The notes: generated by a model not told the origin, from the sequence alone. Numbered from the stretch's first letter, positions 24,189 to 34,536 are shown. The stretch: DNA of 37,362 bases from Paenibacillus sp. (GCA_031254035.1 JAIRVF010000068.1:1-37362), one strand, 5' to 3'. Made by a program: numbers and translations.

Positions 24189-24920
24189 CTATTTTAATGT
24201 CTTGACCGCTTCAGCCAGATCAATGCTTCCTGTGTACAAGGCTTTGCCTACGATCGCGCCGCCTACGCCCTCCTGTCGGTATTCATTCAGCCGGATCAAG
24301 TCTTCCATAACGCTGACCCCACCCGAAGCGATAACGGTACGTCCACTGCTTTTAGCCAATGATACGATGGCATCCACATTAGGTCCCTGCATCATGCCAT
24401 CCCGAGAAATATCCGTGAAGATAAAGGTCTCTGCACCTTTTGCGGCCAGCTCTTTGGCGAGCTCCTCTGCCTTCACCTCGGATGTCTCGAGCCAGCCGCG
24501 CGTCGCCACATATCCATTCCTTGCATCAATGCCAATCGCAACTTTATCACCGTAAGTGCCCAGCACCTCTTCCGTAAACGCACGGTCCTCAATCGCTGCA
24601 GTACCGATAATCACACGGCTCACCCCGAGGGAAAGCAGTCGTTTGACATCGTTCACCGTCCGCAGCCCCCCTCCGACCTGAACCGGAACGTTGACACTGG
24701 TAGCGATCGCCCCAATGACCTCGTCATTCATTGGATGACCGGCTTTGGCCCCGTCCAGGTCTACCAGATGGATATAAGAACCGCCTTGAGCCTCCCATGC
24801 TTTTGCCGCAGCCAGCGGGCTGTCATTATAGACCGTTTCCTGATTGTAATCTCCTTGAATCAACCGGACGCATTTGCCTCCGCGAATATCAATGGCTGGA
24901 TAAATGATAAATGATGACAT
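24189..24920 (-). CDS. hisA: ProFAR isomerase HisA
   Basis: The 243-residue (beta-alpha)8 isomerase converts ProFAR to PRFAR. The catalytic Asp lies in [20 protein letters not shown] and the second Asp in [17 protein letters not shown]. Phosphate sites are in [11 protein letters not shown] and [20 protein letters not shown] precedes the ATG by 8 nt. The gene sits 27 bp after hisH. The repeat R1c follows directly after its stop. Confidence 0.97.
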   Translation of the reverse strand: MSSFIIYPAIDIRGGKCVRLIQGDYNQETVYNDSPLAAAKAWEAQGGSYIHLVDLDGAKAGHPMNDEVIGAIATSVNVPVQVGGGLRTVNDVKRLLSLGVSRVIIGTAAIEDRAFTEEVLGTYGDKVAIGIDARNGYVATRGWLETSEVKAEELAKELAAKGAETFIFTDISRDGMMQGPNVDAIVSLAKSSGRTVIASGGVSVMEDLIRLNEYRQEGVGGAIVGKALYTGSIDLAEAVKTLK

Positions 24921-24947
24921 CGAATAACTCCCCCGCTTTCCCTGTCC

Positions 24948-25574
24948 TTATTGTCCAATCCATTCGCCGCACAGCTTCAGAAACCGCCCAAGCAGTTCCA
25001 TGCCGAGCTCACCACTTTTTTCCGGGTGAAACTGCATCCCGTATACCGGGCCGCGGCCGACGACCGCCGTTACTGCCTGACCGTAATCCGTTACCGCAAG
25101 CAGGTCCGACTTCACTTCCGGAAGAACATGGTATGAATGCACGAAATAAACATGTCCTTCCGCAAGTCCCGCCAGCAGCGGATCTTCCTCTTGAATGAAC
25201 TCAAGCCGGTTCCACCCCATATGCGGCACCTTTAATTCTCCTTCCGGAAAACGAACCACTCGTCCCGGCAAAATGCCAAGCCCCTCATGCTGTCCATACT
25301 CCTCGCTGCTTTCGAATAGGAGTTGCATGCCAAGACAGATGCCAAGCAGTGGTCTCCCTGCAGCAGCAGCCTCCTTCATGACACCAGCAAGACCGCTCTC
25401 CTGCAAATGCTGCATAGCATCGCCAAAAGCACCCACACCGGGTAAAATAATACCGTCAGCTTCCAGCAATTCCGCACGGTCGCCCGTAACAAGCGCCTCG
25501 GCCCCGAGACGCTCTACGGCCTTGCTTACGCTGTGCAAATTGCCCATACCGTAGTCTACAATCGCGATATTCAC
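24948..25574 (-). CDS. hisH: Imidazole glycerol phosphate synthase glutaminase subunit HisH
   Basis: The 208-residue class I glutaminase supplies ammonia to HisF. The nucleophile Cys lies in GICLGMQLLFESSEE and the His-Glu pair in MQFHPEKSG. The N-terminus IAIVDYGMGNLHS is typical. The start codon is GTG (25572-25574), immediately after the hisB TAA, so the two genes are translationally coupled. Length is normal. Confidence 0.97.
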   Translation of the reverse strand: MNIAIVDYGMGNLHSVSKAVERLGAEALVTGDRAELLEADGIILPGVGAFGDAMQHLQESGLAGVMKEAAAAGRPLLGICLGMQLLFESSEEYGQHEGLGILPGRVVRFPEGELKVPHMGWNRLEFIQEEDPLLAGLAEGHVYFVHSYHVLPEVKSDLLAVTDYGQAVTAVVGRGPVYGMQFHPEKSGELGMELLGRFLKLCGEWIGQ

Positions 25575-26183
25575 TTACAGCACCCCCTTCGTGGATGGGA
25601 CCCCCGTCACCCGCGGATCAATGCAGGTCGCTTCATCGAGCGCACGGCCCAGCGCCTTGAAAACCGCTTCGATCATATGATGCGTGTTTTGCCCGTAATG
25701 CACGATAACATGAAGTGTAATGCGCGCTTCGAGCGCCAGCTTCCATAGAAACTCATGCACAAGCTCCGTGGAAAAGCTGCCCACCTGCGAAGAAGGATAC
25801 TGCGCGCGGTATTCAAAATGCGGCCGGTTGCTGATGTCGATCACAACCTGGGCAAGCGCCTCATCCATCGGTACAAAGACGCTGGCATAACGCTTGATTC
25901 CTTTTTTGTCCCCGAGAGCCTCCCGCAGCGTTTGACCCAAGCAAATCCCGATGTCTTCCACAGTGTGATGATCGTCAATTTCGATATCACCCCGGGCTTG
26001 CACCTTCAAATCAAATTGCCCATGTTTGGCAAACAGGTCTAGCATATGGTTCAAAAACGGCACATCCGTTTCCAATTCGGAAACACCCGTCCCATCTACG
26101 GAAAAGGCTAACTTGATATCGGTTTCGTTTGTTTTCCGGCTTATATTCGCGCTTCTTGTTCCATTGTTCTGACTAAATTCCAT
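25575..26183 (-). CDS. hisB: Imidazoleglycerol-phosphate dehydratase HisB (monofunctional)
   Basis: The 202-residue manganese enzyme dehydrates imidazole glycerol phosphate to imidazole acetol phosphate. The duplicated metal-binding motifs are [15 protein letters not shown] (near 75) and [18 protein letters not shown] (near 170). It is the short, single-domain form with no histidinol-phosphatase half, which explains the separate hisJ. The ATG overlaps the hisD end by 11 bases. Confidence 0.97.
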   Translation of the reverse strand: MEFSQNNGTRSANISRKTNETDIKLAFSVDGTGVSELETDVPFLNHMLDLFAKHGQFDLKVQARGDIEIDDHHTVEDIGICLGQTLREALGDKKGIKRYASVFVPMDEALAQVVIDISNRPHFEYRAQYPSSQVGSFSTELVHEFLWKLALEARITLHVIVHYGQNTHHMIEAVFKALGRALDEATCIDPRVTGVPSTKGVL

Positions 26184-27480
26184 TCTCTTCTCCCGCCTTT
26201 CCTTCTCGTTTCAGCCGGACTTCGATCGCCCGGGCATGCGCTTCCAACCCTTCACCCCGGGCCAGCTCCATAATAGCCGCTCCGTTTTGTATCAGAGCTT
26301 CCTTGCTATAATAAATCATGCTTGATTTCTTAATAAAATCATCGACATCCACCGGTGAGGAGAATCGCGCCGTGCCGTTGGTCGGAATAATGTGATTCGG
26401 GCCGGCAAAATAGTCTCCAACAGGCTCCGAGCTGTACGTGCCAAGGAAAATCGCGCCCGCATTCTCGATCAGACCGACATATGCCATTGGATCCGCCACC
26501 ATCAGTTCCAAATGTTCAGGAGCCAGTCGATTCACCACCGAAATGCCTTCAAGCAGCGATTCCGTCACGATAATAGCTCCGTAATTCTCGATAGATGCCG
26601 AAGCAATCGCCCGTCTTGGCAATAGGTCCAGCTGACGCTGCACCTCGGCAGCCACCAGGTTCGAGAGTTCATGCGACGGTGTTACGAGAATTGCCGATGC
26701 CATCTCGTCATGCTCGGCCTGAGAGAGCAGATCAGCTGCAACGTATTCCGGATCGGCCGACTCGTCGGCAAGCACCACGATCTCACTTGGTCCGGCAATG
26801 CTGTCGATGTCGACGGCGCCGTATACTTCGCGCTTCGCAAGCGCCACATAGATGTTACCCGGACCGCATATTTTATCGACCGGAGCGATCGTTTCCGTGC
26901 CGTAAGCCAAAGCGGCAATGGCCTGCGCGCCGCCGACCCGATATATTTCATTTACCCCCGCCTCTGCTGCAGCCACCAGGATATAAGGATTAATCCCTTC
27001 TGTTCCGCCGGTTGACGGCGGCGTAACCATGACGATTTCAGGTACACCCGCTACCTGGGCCGGAATGACGTTCATTAGGACAGAGGAAGGATAAGCGGCC
27101 TTGCCGCCAGGAACATATACGCCCACCCGCTTCAATGGCCTCATAATTTGCCCCAAGATGCTACCGTCCGGCTGTAGATCCATCCATGAATTCCGTTTCT
27201 CCCGCATATGGAAAGCTCGGATGTTCTGGGCAGCTGACGAGATCGCTTGAATGAAGGAGTCTTCCACCTGTTCATATGCCGCATCCAGCTCGGCTTTTGT
27301 GACTCGCAGCATGCCAGTGGAAAGTTCGGTACGGTCAAACTCCTTGGTGTAGCGGAGCAGCGCTGCATCTCCTTCAGCTCTAACGTCATTTACAATCTGC
27401 TTTACCTGTTTATTTTGCTCCGGGGTTCCATAGTCGACCTCTCTTCGCAGGTCAAAATCCTGTACTGACACGATTCTCAT
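26173..27480 (-). CDS. hisD: Histidinol dehydrogenase HisD
   Basis: The 435-residue NAD- and zinc-dependent enzyme oxidises histidinol to histidine in two steps, the last reactions of the pathway. Visible parts are the NAD-binding region with [33 protein letters not shown], the zinc and catalytic region [20 protein letters not shown] and the conserved APEHLELM. The start is ATG 27478-27480 with GAGGAG upstream; the frame is open 29 codons further upstream, but there it lacks homology and a ribosome site. It lies 47 bp after hisG. Confidence 0.97.
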   Translation of the reverse strand: MRIVSVQDFDLRREVDYGTPEQNKQVKQIVNDVRAEGDAALLRYTKEFDRTELSTGMLRVTKAELDAAYEQVEDSFIQAISSAAQNIRAFHMREKRNSWMDLQPDGSILGQIMRPLKRVGVYVPGGKAAYPSSVLMNVIPAQVAGVPEIVMVTPPSTGGTEGINPYILVAAAEAGVNEIYRVGGAQAIAALAYGTETIAPVDKICGPGNIYVALAKREVYGAVDIDSIAGPSEIVVLADESADPEYVAADLLSQAEHDEMASAILVTPSHELSNLVAAEVQRQLDLLPRRAIASASIENYGAIIVTESLLEGISVVNRLAPEHLELMVADPMAYVGLIENAGAIFLGTYSSEPVGDYFAGPNHIIPTNGTARFSSPVDVDDFIKKSSMIYYSKEALIQNGAAIMELARGEGLEAHARAIEVRLKREGKAGEENGI

Positions 27481-27527
27481 CCTTATCTCTCCTCGCTTTC
27501 CCATCGTCTCCGACTCCGTAAATCTTA

Positions 27528-28160
27528 TTAGGCCTCCGCAGTAATCGCCTTTTGAAGACGGTCGCACAGCGACTGAATTTGTCCGTTTTTCATCCGGTAG
27601 CTCACCCGGTTGGCAATCAGGCGACTTGTAATATCAAATATCTCATTCATTTCCACCAGTCCGTTTTCCTTTAACGTTTGACCGGTCTCCACCATATCGA
27701 CGATCCGGTCGGCCAGACCAATGAGCGGCGCCAACTCAATTGAACCATTCAGCTTGATGACTTCTACTTGCTGGCCTTGCTCCCGAAAATATTGGGAAGC
27801 CACATTCGGGTACTTCGTCGCCACCCGCTGCTGAATCCCAGGCTGCCAGTCCGGCAATCCGATGACCGACATGCGGCATTTGGCAATGCCTAGGTCAAGG
27901 AGCTCGTATACATCCCGATTTTCTTCCATCAGCACATCCTTGCCAACAATCCCGATATCGGCAGCCCCATATTCCACATAGGTCGGCACATCGACCGGCT
28001 TGGCCAGTATGAATTCCATGTTCAGCTCAGGAAGGTCAATGACCAGCTTGCGGGTTTCGTCCACCTCTGTTGGAATCGGAAATCCGGAAGCACGGAACAA
28101 GTCCGCAGCCTTTTTATAGATCCGTCCTTTAGGCATTGCTACCTTTAATGTGTCTCCCAA
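27528..28160 (-). CDS. hisG: ATP phosphoribosyltransferase catalytic subunit HisG (short form)
   Basis: The 210-residue enzyme starts histidine synthesis by joining ATP and PRPP. It is the short form without the C-terminal regulatory domain, so it needs HisZ for activity. The N-terminus [16 protein letters not shown] and the binding regions [14 protein letters not shown] and [20 protein letters not shown] are typical. The start is TTG (28158-28160) behind GAGGAGGG; the frame continues 78 bases upstream into hisZ, but without homology. Confidence 0.96.
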   Translation of the reverse strand: MGDTLKVAMPKGRIYKKAADLFRASGFPIPTEVDETRKLVIDLPELNMEFILAKPVDVPTYVEYGAADIGIVGKDVLMEENRDVYELLDLGIAKCRMSVIGLPDWQPGIQQRVATKYPNVASQYFREQGQQVEVIKLNGSIELAPLIGLADRIVDMVETGQTLKENGLVEMNEIFDITSRLIANRVSYRMKNGQIQSLCDRLQKAITAEA

Positions 28161-28212
28161 TGCTCTCCCTCCTCTTCCTCTTTGAAATGCTATCTCCGTA
28201 TCTTTGTCCTCT

Positions 28213-29379
28213 TTAGTAAAATGTCTCAACTTGATCATAAAGCCCAGAAAAAGCCTCCTGCTCTTCGTTATCGCCTTGAAGTATTTGCGTAACAGCCGCC
28301 TTTCCTTCTTTCCTTAAGCGTGCCGCATGTTCAAGCCCTTCCTTGCGTCTGGCTGGGCTATACTTGATCAGTACAGGACGCTTCGCTTCTTCCACATTCC
28401 CTTTAACCTCATCAAGAATCCGGTTTGTCTTCAGCGCAAAACCCGTAGCTGGGACATCCCTTCCAAACTGGCGCAGCAAATTGTCGTATCTGCCCCCGCT
28501 GCATACCGGAAAACCAAGCTCGGCCGCATAGCCCTCAAACGTCATGCCGGTATAATAGGAGAAATCGCCAATCATCGTTAGATCAATGAGAACATGCTCA
28601 GACACCCCATAAGCCTCCAAGACCTCCCACACTTTGCATAAATGGCTGATGGATTCCCGCGCAAGCGCGTGTCCGGTCAGCTCCATCGCTTGATCGCAAA
28701 CCTCCTTGCCCCCTCGCAAACGTAAAATGCCCTCCAGCTCAATCCGCTGCAAATCGGTAACCACAAGGTCTTGGATGGCTTTGCGAAAGCCGACGTAGTC
28801 GCGGTCAAGAAGATGTTTCTTCAATGCTTCTTGCTCGTTATCGCGTCCGTTTAACACTTCCTCAAACAATCCGTTCAGGAATCCAACATGACCCATGGCG
28901 ATTTTAAAAGTCGCAACTCCTGCCGCCTTCAGCGATTCAATAGCCAGTGCCACAACTTCCGCATCCGCATCCGGCGAATCGTCTCCTACCAGTTCAACAC
29001 CTGTTTGAAAAAACTCTGCTTCGCGGCCCGCTTCCTCTTCAAAAGCTCGAAACACGTTAGCATGGTACGAAAGGCGGATCGGCAGCGGATCCTCTTTAAG
29101 CAGGGAAGACACCACCCGTGCAATCGGAGAGGTCATATCCGAACGGAGCACTAATGTAGTGCCACGATGATTCAACAGCTTAAACAACTTCTGATCAGAC
29201 GTAGAACTCGCAACGCCCACTGTTTCATAAAATTCCATGGTCGGCGTCATGATCTGCCGGTAACCCCAGCGGCTCATGCATTCGAGCACGTTCCGCTCGA
29301 TCATGCGCAGCTTATCCACGGCATATGGTACATAATCCCGAACACCGACTGGCTTTTCAAAACCTTTTGGCTTCGTCAC
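28213..29379 (-). CDS. hisZ: ATP phosphoribosyltransferase regulatory subunit HisZ
   Basis: The product of about 388 residues is a histidyl-tRNA-synthetase-like protein without synthetase function. It forms a hetero-octamer with short HisG and carries histidine feedback. Class II motifs visible are [27 protein letters not shown], and [11 protein letters not shown]. The usual histidine-A loop is visible as [21 protein letters not shown] place the start at GTG 29377-29379 ([10 protein letters not shown]), as in relatives, with AGGGGGG upstream. ATG 29416-29418 with GGAG 5 nt upstream gives a 13-residue longer form and is a real alternative. It is the first gene of the his operon. Confidence 0.92.
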   Translation of the reverse strand: MTKPKGFEKPVGVRDYVPYAVDKLRMIERNVLECMSRWGYRQIMTPTMEFYETVGVASSTSDQKLFKLLNHRGTTLVLRSDMTSPIARVVSSLLKEDPLPIRLSYHANVFRAFEEEAGREAEFFQTGVELVGDDSPDADAEVVALAIESLKAAGVATFKIAMGHVGFLNGLFEEVLNGRDNEQEALKKHLLDRDYVGFRKAIQDLVVTDLQRIELEGILRLRGGKEVCDQAMELTGHALARESISHLCKVWEVLEAYGVSEHVLIDLTMIGDFSYYTGMTFEGYAAELGFPVCSGGRYDNLLRQFGRDVPATGFALKTNRILDEVKGNVEEAKRPVLIKYSPARRKEGLEHAARLRKEGKAAVTQILQGDNEEQEAFSGLYDQVETFY

Positions 29380-29481
29380 ACGCTTCCCCCCTGCTAACTC
29401 AAGTTCATACATTTTCATTAGAACTCCAGATACTTTATCACATTAATGTACTACCATTCTACCAAAGTAAAGTTAATGGAT

Positions 29482-29510
29482 ATATTAACATGGAATACTG
29501 ACTTCGTCAA
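29482..29510 (-). promoter_or_regulatory. Predicted promoter of the his operon
   Basis: TTGACG (29510-29505, minus strand) stands exactly 17 nt from TAATAT (29487-29482), about 100 bp upstream of hisZ. A second TTGACG lies just upstream (29518-29513), giving a tandem TTGACGATTGACG. No terminator or T-box-like structure is visible between this promoter and hisZ, so control by leader attenuation is unlikely. The region to 29680 shows nothing else recognisable. Confidence 0.55.
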
Positions 29511-29682
29511 TCGTCAATACTCACCGCGTGTGCATCCAGAATATCACTTTACTCCCGATATCCCCCTTGTTATCTTATCTATATTGTATCAATGGTTTTC
29601 CTCACTGGTCAGGTATCGATTGACATCTCTTACGGTTATATTCCTAACGTTTGAGAGTCTGAAATGTATGTCTCAACACATT

Positions 29683-29717
29683 AAAAAAACCGCCTGGATT
29701 CAGGATTCCAGGCGGCG
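29683..29717 (-). terminator. Rho-independent terminator after the acyltransferase gene
   Basis: CCGCCTGGA and TCCAGGCGG pair perfectly around a short loop, with seven T following on the minus strand. It lies about 60 bp past the acyltransferase stop and separates it from the his operon. Confidence 0.9.
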
Positions 29718-29779
29718 TCATTTTAAATATGAAAGCATGTAATTACAAATTTGCGAACAATCACTTCAAAACAGGGCTT

Positions 29780-30982
29780 TTACATATTGAGTTTAACGGT
29801 ATTATCTTCTGTTGGTTTCTGCGGTCTTTTAGGTGCTGTCCCGAAGAAAATCCAAGACCAACTGACATACCGGAAAGCTATATAGACAATAACCCATGAG
29901 ATTCCGAGGGCAACCACCCAACCTCCCGCGATTCGCGCAGCATATTCGACCGAGCCTCCGTGCGCCGGAATTTTGCGGTATAGAAATAGTAGCGCCGGAT
30001 GAAACAAGAATATCCCGAAGGAGCAGGCGCCCATGGACGTCAATGCTGCACTCAGCCATCTCCATCCATGCCAATAAATCAGATAGGATATTTGCATCAG
30101 GACGATACAGGATAAAAGGGAATGCACGTCCCACATCAATTCGTACCATAAAGTGTTGATATTACTACCTCGAGTATTCAGGACATAAAACAAGTTAACG
30201 TTAATGATCCCTACTGCCAACCAAGCTACCCATACGAGAAGCCATATGATACCTTTACTGCTTTTGAAGCCTTCTCGCGTAACAATCAGCCATTTCTTTA
30301 ATTGGGAGTAATATGCGGCGATGAATGCACCGAATAGATAAAAGGACATATATGAGAATGCGACGCTCCCCTTTGGGAGAGGTAGACGAATCCCCGTGCG
30401 ATATACACCCGCTTCAGGTAAGTGAAATCCATATTTGTACAGGTACACATACAACCATTGAATCGCGAGACCAATGATCGCCACCCACGGCAAAATGGAG
30501 CGCTGCTTCTGAAACCACCACAGAAACAGCGGGAACACGATGTACAGCTGCAGCATAATAATCACATAATAGAGATGGGTATGCGCAGTCCCTTTTAACA
30601 GCTGTAGTCCAAAATCATGTGCTAGCTGTGTAAACGGAAGGCCCAGCTTCCCTTTGACATAGGTATTGAGTATAAAATAGAATACTGAAAACAATATGTA
30701 TGGTACAAGGATATATAATAATCGTTTGGTATAAAAAGACTTCAGCATCGCTTTATTCAGCGGGCGGTCCAAATAATTGTAGAAAAGGACAAACCCACTC
30801 AAAAATATAAACACAGGCACGGCAAATTTACTGAATGTATTTATGAACAAAAATGGATAATAGGAAGATGTCCCTTTTGTCGTAGCCAGTGTCGTGGATG
30901 TCGCATGGATAAACAGTACTGCCATGATGGCGAACGAACGGAATATATCCAACTCCATAATACGTTCTTTTTTCTTAGACAT
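29780..30982 (-). CDS. Integral-membrane acyltransferase (acyltransferase-3 family)
   Basis: The 400-residue product has about ten transmembrane helices. The conserved start ERIMELDIFRSFAIMAVLFIHA carries the family's 'R..A...V...H' pattern, with catalytic His in LFIHA. Members acetylate or otherwise acylate surface sugars, peptidoglycan or lipids; I see no SGNH domain, which OatA-type enzymes add. The start is ATG 30980-30982 with GGGAGAG 5 nt upstream; the frame begins ten codons earlier. The gene is monocistronic, with a terminator at 29683-29717, and lies between two conserved blocks (hprK-lgt operon and his operon). Substrate unknown. Confidence 0.88.
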   Translation of the reverse strand: MSKKKERIMELDIFRSFAIMAVLFIHATSTTLATTKGTSSYYPFLFINTFSKFAVPVFIFLSGFVLFYNYLDRPLNKAMLKSFYTKRLLYILVPYILFSVFYFILNTYVKGKLGLPFTQLAHDFGLQLLKGTAHTHLYYVIIMLQLYIVFPLFLWWFQKQRSILPWVAIIGLAIQWLYVYLYKYGFHLPEAGVYRTGIRLPLPKGSVAFSYMSFYLFGAFIAAYYSQLKKWLIVTREGFKSSKGIIWLLVWVAWLAVGIINVNLFYVLNTRGSNINTLWYELMWDVHSLLSCIVLMQISYLIYWHGWRWLSAALTSMGACSFGIFLFHPALLFLYRKIPAHGGSVEYAARIAGGWVVALGISWVIVYIAFRYVSWSWIFFGTAPKRPQKPTEDNTVKLNM

Positions 30983-31180
30983 GTAAACTCTCCCATATAA
31001 ATATAGTTCCATGCATGTTAAGGTTTAGTTGTTGAATCATTCCAAAACATACACTATTTAAAAATACTATATTCTCCACCCTGTCGCCATATAAATATTT
31101 TGCGCAGATGAAAAACTAGCAATGTTGAGTTCTCTCTTCTAATTATAGACGCTAAATCTCTAAGAAAAGTTTAAACTTCA

Positions 31181-31213
31181 GAAAAAAAACATCCAAAGCA
31201 AGCTTTGAATGTT
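31181..31213 (-). terminator. Rho-independent terminator of the hprK-lgt-ppaX operon
   Basis: AAACATTCAAAGC pairs with GCTTTGGATGTTT (one mismatch), followed by eight T on the minus strand. It lies about 30 bp past the stop of the acetyltransferase gene. Confidence 0.85.
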
Positions 31214-31244
31214 TAGGATTTTGTACTATATTGTCTTAGGTTAT

Positions 31245-31769
31245 CTATATGCTATATTGTGTTTTGTCCGGCAGCTCTTCGGAATCCTTGCTCCGGTTGA
31301 TCACCCGAAGCGGATTGCCTCCCACAAAAGCTCCTGCAGCCACATCTTTATGTACGACTGACCCGGCTGCGACGACCGCCCCATCTCCGATCGTTACCCC
31401 GGGCAGAATGGTAGTATTCGCACCGATCAGTACATGATCCCCGATGCTGACCTCGCCAAGACGGTATTCATGAATTAAATACTCATGTGCCAGGATGGTG
31501 GAGTTATATCCAATGATTGAATTTTCCCCGATAGTTATCTTCTCCGGAAAAAAAACATCGACCATCACCATCAGCCCGAACGCCGTATGCTCACCGACCT
31601 TCATACCGAGCAAATGACGGTATATCCAGTTTTTAACCGAAAGAATCGGACAATAACGTGCCACCTGGATGCAGATAAAGTTTTTGACCCCTTTCCAGGG
31701 GCTGACGGTCTTGTAGATCTGCCAAAGCGCATTTGGCCCTTCCACTGGATACCGCGTCACTTTTCTCAC
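31245..31769 (-). CDS. Left-handed beta-helix acyltransferase (YvoF-like)
   Basis: The 174-residue product is a hexapeptide-repeat acetyltransferase. The C-terminal two-thirds show the repeats (ITIGENSIIGYNSTILAHEY, VSIGDHVLIGANTTILPGV, TIGDGAVVAAGSVV). The end VGGNPLRVI is the usual cap. A catalytic His is probably in the AHEY segment. The start is GTG 31767-31769 with GGAG 9 nt upstream, six bases after ppaX. It is the last gene of hprK-lgt-ppaX-yvoF, the same order as in B. subtilis. The acceptor is unknown; sugars and antibiotics are typical for this fold. Confidence 0.87.
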   Translation of the reverse strand: MRKVTRYPVEGPNALWQIYKTVSPWKGVKNFICIQVARYCPILSVKNWIYRHLLGMKVGEHTAFGLMVMVDVFFPEKITIGENSIIGYNSTILAHEYLIHEYRLGEVSIGDHVLIGANTTILPGVTIGDGAVVAAGSVVHKDVAAGAFVGGNPLRVINRSKDSEELPDKTQYSI

Positions 31770-31775
31770 TACGCC

Positions 31776-32417
31776 TTACTCCTGTTCTAAAAGCAAATAT
31801 AGATCACGCATATCCTTCAATATATACTCCGGCTTGTACTCCAGAAGTGCGTCTTCACCTTTCAATGACCAAGCCACTCCGGCGGATTTCACTCCTGCCG
31901 CTTTTGCTGATTGGATATCCGCTGGGCTGTCTCCAACCATCAGCGTTCGGGAAGGTTCGGAACCAAGCATATCAACTGCTTTGAGTACGGGTTCCGCATG
32001 CGGTTTCGGATGATCCACGTCATTTACCGTGATGACAGCTCCCATATACTTTTTTAGGTCAAACATTTCCATGACCCGGATCGTACCGGGTTTGTTTTTC
32101 GTTGTCACCACACCGAGACGGATACCTTTGGCATGCAGCTGTTTTACAACCTCCTCCACATGCGGAAACAGACGAACCATCGCATCATGATGCTCATTGC
32201 TATAGCTGCGGTAGGATGCCATCAACGCCGTAATATCACCCATTCCTGAAAAATGCTGAAGCTGATGCTCAAGCGTCGTCCCCATTTTCGGGATAATCTC
32301 CTCCCGTTTTAAGGGCGCAAGCTGATGCTTCTCCAGCACATGCATAAATGAGGTGATAATCAGCTCATTCGTGTCGATAATCGTTCCGTCCAGATCAAAC
32401 AGTATGGTATCAATCAT
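31776..32417 (-). CDS. ppaX: HAD-family pyrophosphatase PpaX
   Basis: The 213-residue hydrolase has the HAD motifs: ILFDLDGTIIDT (I), VVTTK (II), KPHAEPVLKA (III) and MVGDSPADIQSAKAAG (IV). In B. subtilis PpaX destroys the pyrophosphate released when HprK removes phosphate from P-Ser-HPr and so drives that reaction; the enzyme can also hydrolyse other substrates weakly. AAGGAG precedes the ATG. It lies 17 bp after lgt and close to hprK, which supports this role. Confidence 0.93.
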   Translation of the reverse strand: MIDTILFDLDGTIIDTNELIITSFMHVLEKHQLAPLKREEIIPKMGTTLEHQLQHFSGMGDITALMASYRSYSNEHHDAMVRLFPHVEEVVKQLHAKGIRLGVVTTKNKPGTIRVMEMFDLKKYMGAVITVNDVDHPKPHAEPVLKAVDMLGSEPSRTLMVGDSPADIQSAKAAGVKSAGVAWSLKGEDALLEYKPEYILKDMRDLYLLLEQE

Positions 32418-32434
32418 GATTAAATTACTCCTTA

Positions 32435-33469
32435 CTACTCCTTTTTGTCCTCCGCATCCTCTGTCATATGATCAGAAATCGATGGGGCCGGGGCCGCTTC
32501 CTCTTCTTTATCATATTCTTGGGTGATCGCTTCAGGCACATTGTCCGGGCTTGCCTTCGTGGAATAGATCGGATCGAGATAGCGAACCTCTGCTTTTCCG
32601 GTTAGGCGACGTACGATAATCATCGCAACAGCCACAACAATAATTAAAATCGCGAGCAGCTGTGAAATTCGCACGTTGCCGTATGCCGCGCTCAGCTCCC
32701 CATGCTCGAAGCCCATCCATTCCATTGGCTGCCAAAGGCCGTTGACCAGCGAAGCCAGCCAGTTTGGACCGATAAATGCCAGAGAGTCCGTGCGCAATGC
32801 TTCTATAAAGAATCGTCCGATCGAATACCAGATGAAGTAAGACAGGAACAGTTCGGCTGCCCGCAAAAATCTTTGGCGGCGGAGGATGAATAAAATAATA
32901 ATACCCACGAAGCTCCATAGCGATTCATACAAAAATGTAGGATGGTGGTAAACGCCTTGCACATTCATTTGGTCGACAATAAAATTCGGAAGATGGAGCC
33001 TGTCTCGTAGAAAGAACTCTCCTGCCGGGCCACCATAAGCTTCCTGATTCACGAAGTTGCCCCATCGGCCGATCATTTGTCCGGTCAGCAAACCGGGAGC
33101 GCAAATATCCGCAATCCTCCAGAAATCGTAACCTTTATAACGGAAATAGAAAATGGCACAAATAATGGCACCAATCAACGCACCGTAAATCGCGATGCCA
33201 CCGTTCCATATTTTAAAAACATCAATCAAATGATCTTTATAGTCATCCCATTTGAACGCTACAAAATAAATTCGCGCACCAATAATAGCCGATGGTACGC
33301 CAAGAAGCAGCAAATCCATAAAAAATTCGGGCTGGATACCGAATCTCTTGCCTTCACGGATTGCCAGCAAAAGCCCTGCCAGTGCCCCTAGCCCCAAAAT
33401 AAGGCCGTACCAATGCACAGACAAGGATCCAATCGAAAATGCGATCGGATTGAGAAGCAATGTGGCCAT
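32435..33469 (-). CDS. lgt: Prolipoprotein diacylglyceryl transferase Lgt
   Basis: Lgt attaches diacylglycerol to the lipobox Cys of prelipoproteins (PotD in this window is one client). The 344-residue product has seven membrane helices and the signature GRWGNFVNQEAYGG at about 134-147, with WNGGIAIYGALIG nearby. The family is usually about 270 residues. Here a cytoplasmic extension of about 70 follows the last helix, with an acidic, Pro/Ala-rich tail (EEEAAPAPSISDHMTEDAED). GGAGAG precedes the ATG, and it lies 12 bp after hprK. Confidence 0.95.
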   Translation of the reverse strand: MATLLLNPIAFSIGSLSVHWYGLILGLGALAGLLLAIREGKRFGIQPEFFMDLLLLGVPSAIIGARIYFVAFKWDDYKDHLIDVFKIWNGGIAIYGALIGAIICAIFYFRYKGYDFWRIADICAPGLLTGQMIGRWGNFVNQEAYGGPAGEFFLRDRLHLPNFIVDQMNVQGVYHHPTFLYESLWSFVGIIILFILRRQRFLRAAELFLSYFIWYSIGRFFIEALRTDSLAFIGPNWLASLVNGLWQPMEWMGFEHGELSAAYGNVRISQLLAILIIVVAVAMIIVRRLTGKAEVRYLDPIYSTKASPDNVPEAITQEYDKEEEAAPAPSISDHMTEDAEDKKE

Positions 33470-33481
33470 TTTTTCACTCTC

Positions 33482-34420
33482 CTAATCCATATCTTCCATG
33501 TCTTCCGAGATCGTGGCGGTCAGCTTATTGGTAAACTGCAGGGCCGCGTTGAGACCCATTTGCTTCAAGCGATAGTTCATCGCAGCTACTTCTATAATAA
33601 CGGCCAGATTTCGTCCGGGACGAACCGGGATCGTCACTAGTGGAATATCCGTATCAATAATTCTCGTTGTTTCCTCATCAAGGCCGAGACGGTCATATTG
33701 CTTATCCTGCTGCCAAGCTTCCAGTTTGACGACAAGCGTAATACGTTTATTGTTGCGGATCGCTCCGGCACCAAACAGCGTCATTACATTGATAATGCCA
33801 ACCCCGCGAATCTCTAGCAGGTGACGGATCAATTCGGGTGCGGTACCATGGAGCTGGCTGTCCGAGGTTTGGCGAATTTCTACCGCATCATCGGCTATCA
33901 GACGATGCCCCCGCTTGACGAGCTCTAGTGCCGTCTCACTTTTACCAATGCCGCTGCTGCCGGTAATCAGCATTCCAACACCGTACACGTCGCATAATAC
34001 ACCATGAATGGTTGTAGTCGGAGCCAGTTTTCTTTCCAGAAATCCTGTAATCCGGCTGGACAAAATCGTCGTTGCCATGCTGCTCCGCAGTACAGGCAGC
34101 TGCTTCTCCTGGCTGATCGTGACGAGCTCTTCCGGTACTTCCAGACTGCGGGTGACAACGATACACGGCGTCATCTCACCGCAGAGCCGTTCCATGCGTT
34201 CTTTGCGTTCTTCTGCCGTAAGCATGCTAAAAAAGGCCAGCTCCGTTTTTCCCAGCAGCTGAACCCTTTCTTGAGGGTGATACTCAAAATAACCGGCCAT
34301 TTCTAGACCTGGTCGATTCAAATCATCAGTTGTAATAATCCGTTTTAAGCCTTGCTCACCGGATATGACTTCCATCTGAAATTGCTGTACTAATTCTGCT
34401 ACTTTTACTTTTTTAGCCAT
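33482..34420 (-). CDS. hprK: HPr kinase/phosphorylase HprK
   Basis: The bifunctional enzyme phosphorylates HPr on Ser46 with ATP and removes that phosphate again with release of pyrophosphate, setting carbon catabolite repression. The 312-residue product has the P-loop [14 protein letters not shown] (154-161 for the loop itself), the catalytic His139 in TIHG, and the family signature [32 protein letters not shown] precedes the ATG. It is the first gene of the hprK-lgt-ppaX operon. Its target HPr-family protein is at 8968-9237. Confidence 0.96.
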   Translation of the reverse strand: MAKKVKVAELVQQFQMEVISGEQGLKRIITTDDLNRPGLEMAGYFEYHPQERVQLLGKTELAFFSMLTAEERKERMERLCGEMTPCIVVTRSLEVPEELVTISQEKQLPVLRSSMATTILSSRITGFLERKLAPTTTIHGVLCDVYGVGMLITGSSGIGKSETALELVKRGHRLIADDAVEIRQTSDSQLHGTAPELIRHLLEIRGVGIINVMTLFGAGAIRNNKRITLVVKLEAWQQDKQYDRLGLDEETTRIIDTDIPLVTIPVRPGRNLAVIIEVAAMNYRLKQMGLNAALQFTNKLTATISEDMEDMD

Positions 34421-34536
34421 TTCATGTCTCCCTTTCTGTCCGGTTGGCTCAGAATCCAGCCTTATACTGTCCGAGACGATTCTTGCGAATCCAATGTAAT
34501 CATCGTATAGGAAATTTCCAATGAATGCAATCTCAG

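Noticed and set aside
28161..28238. N-terminal extension of HisG
   Set aside because: The 26 extra residues overlap the end of hisZ, are unlike any HisG, and the strong GAGGAGGG site precedes TTG 28158-28160.
29419..29680. T-box leader upstream of hisZ
   Set aside because: No T-box sequence, specifier hairpin or terminator could be found between the predicted promoter and hisZ; the only terminator nearby (29683-29717) belongs to the acyltransferase gene.
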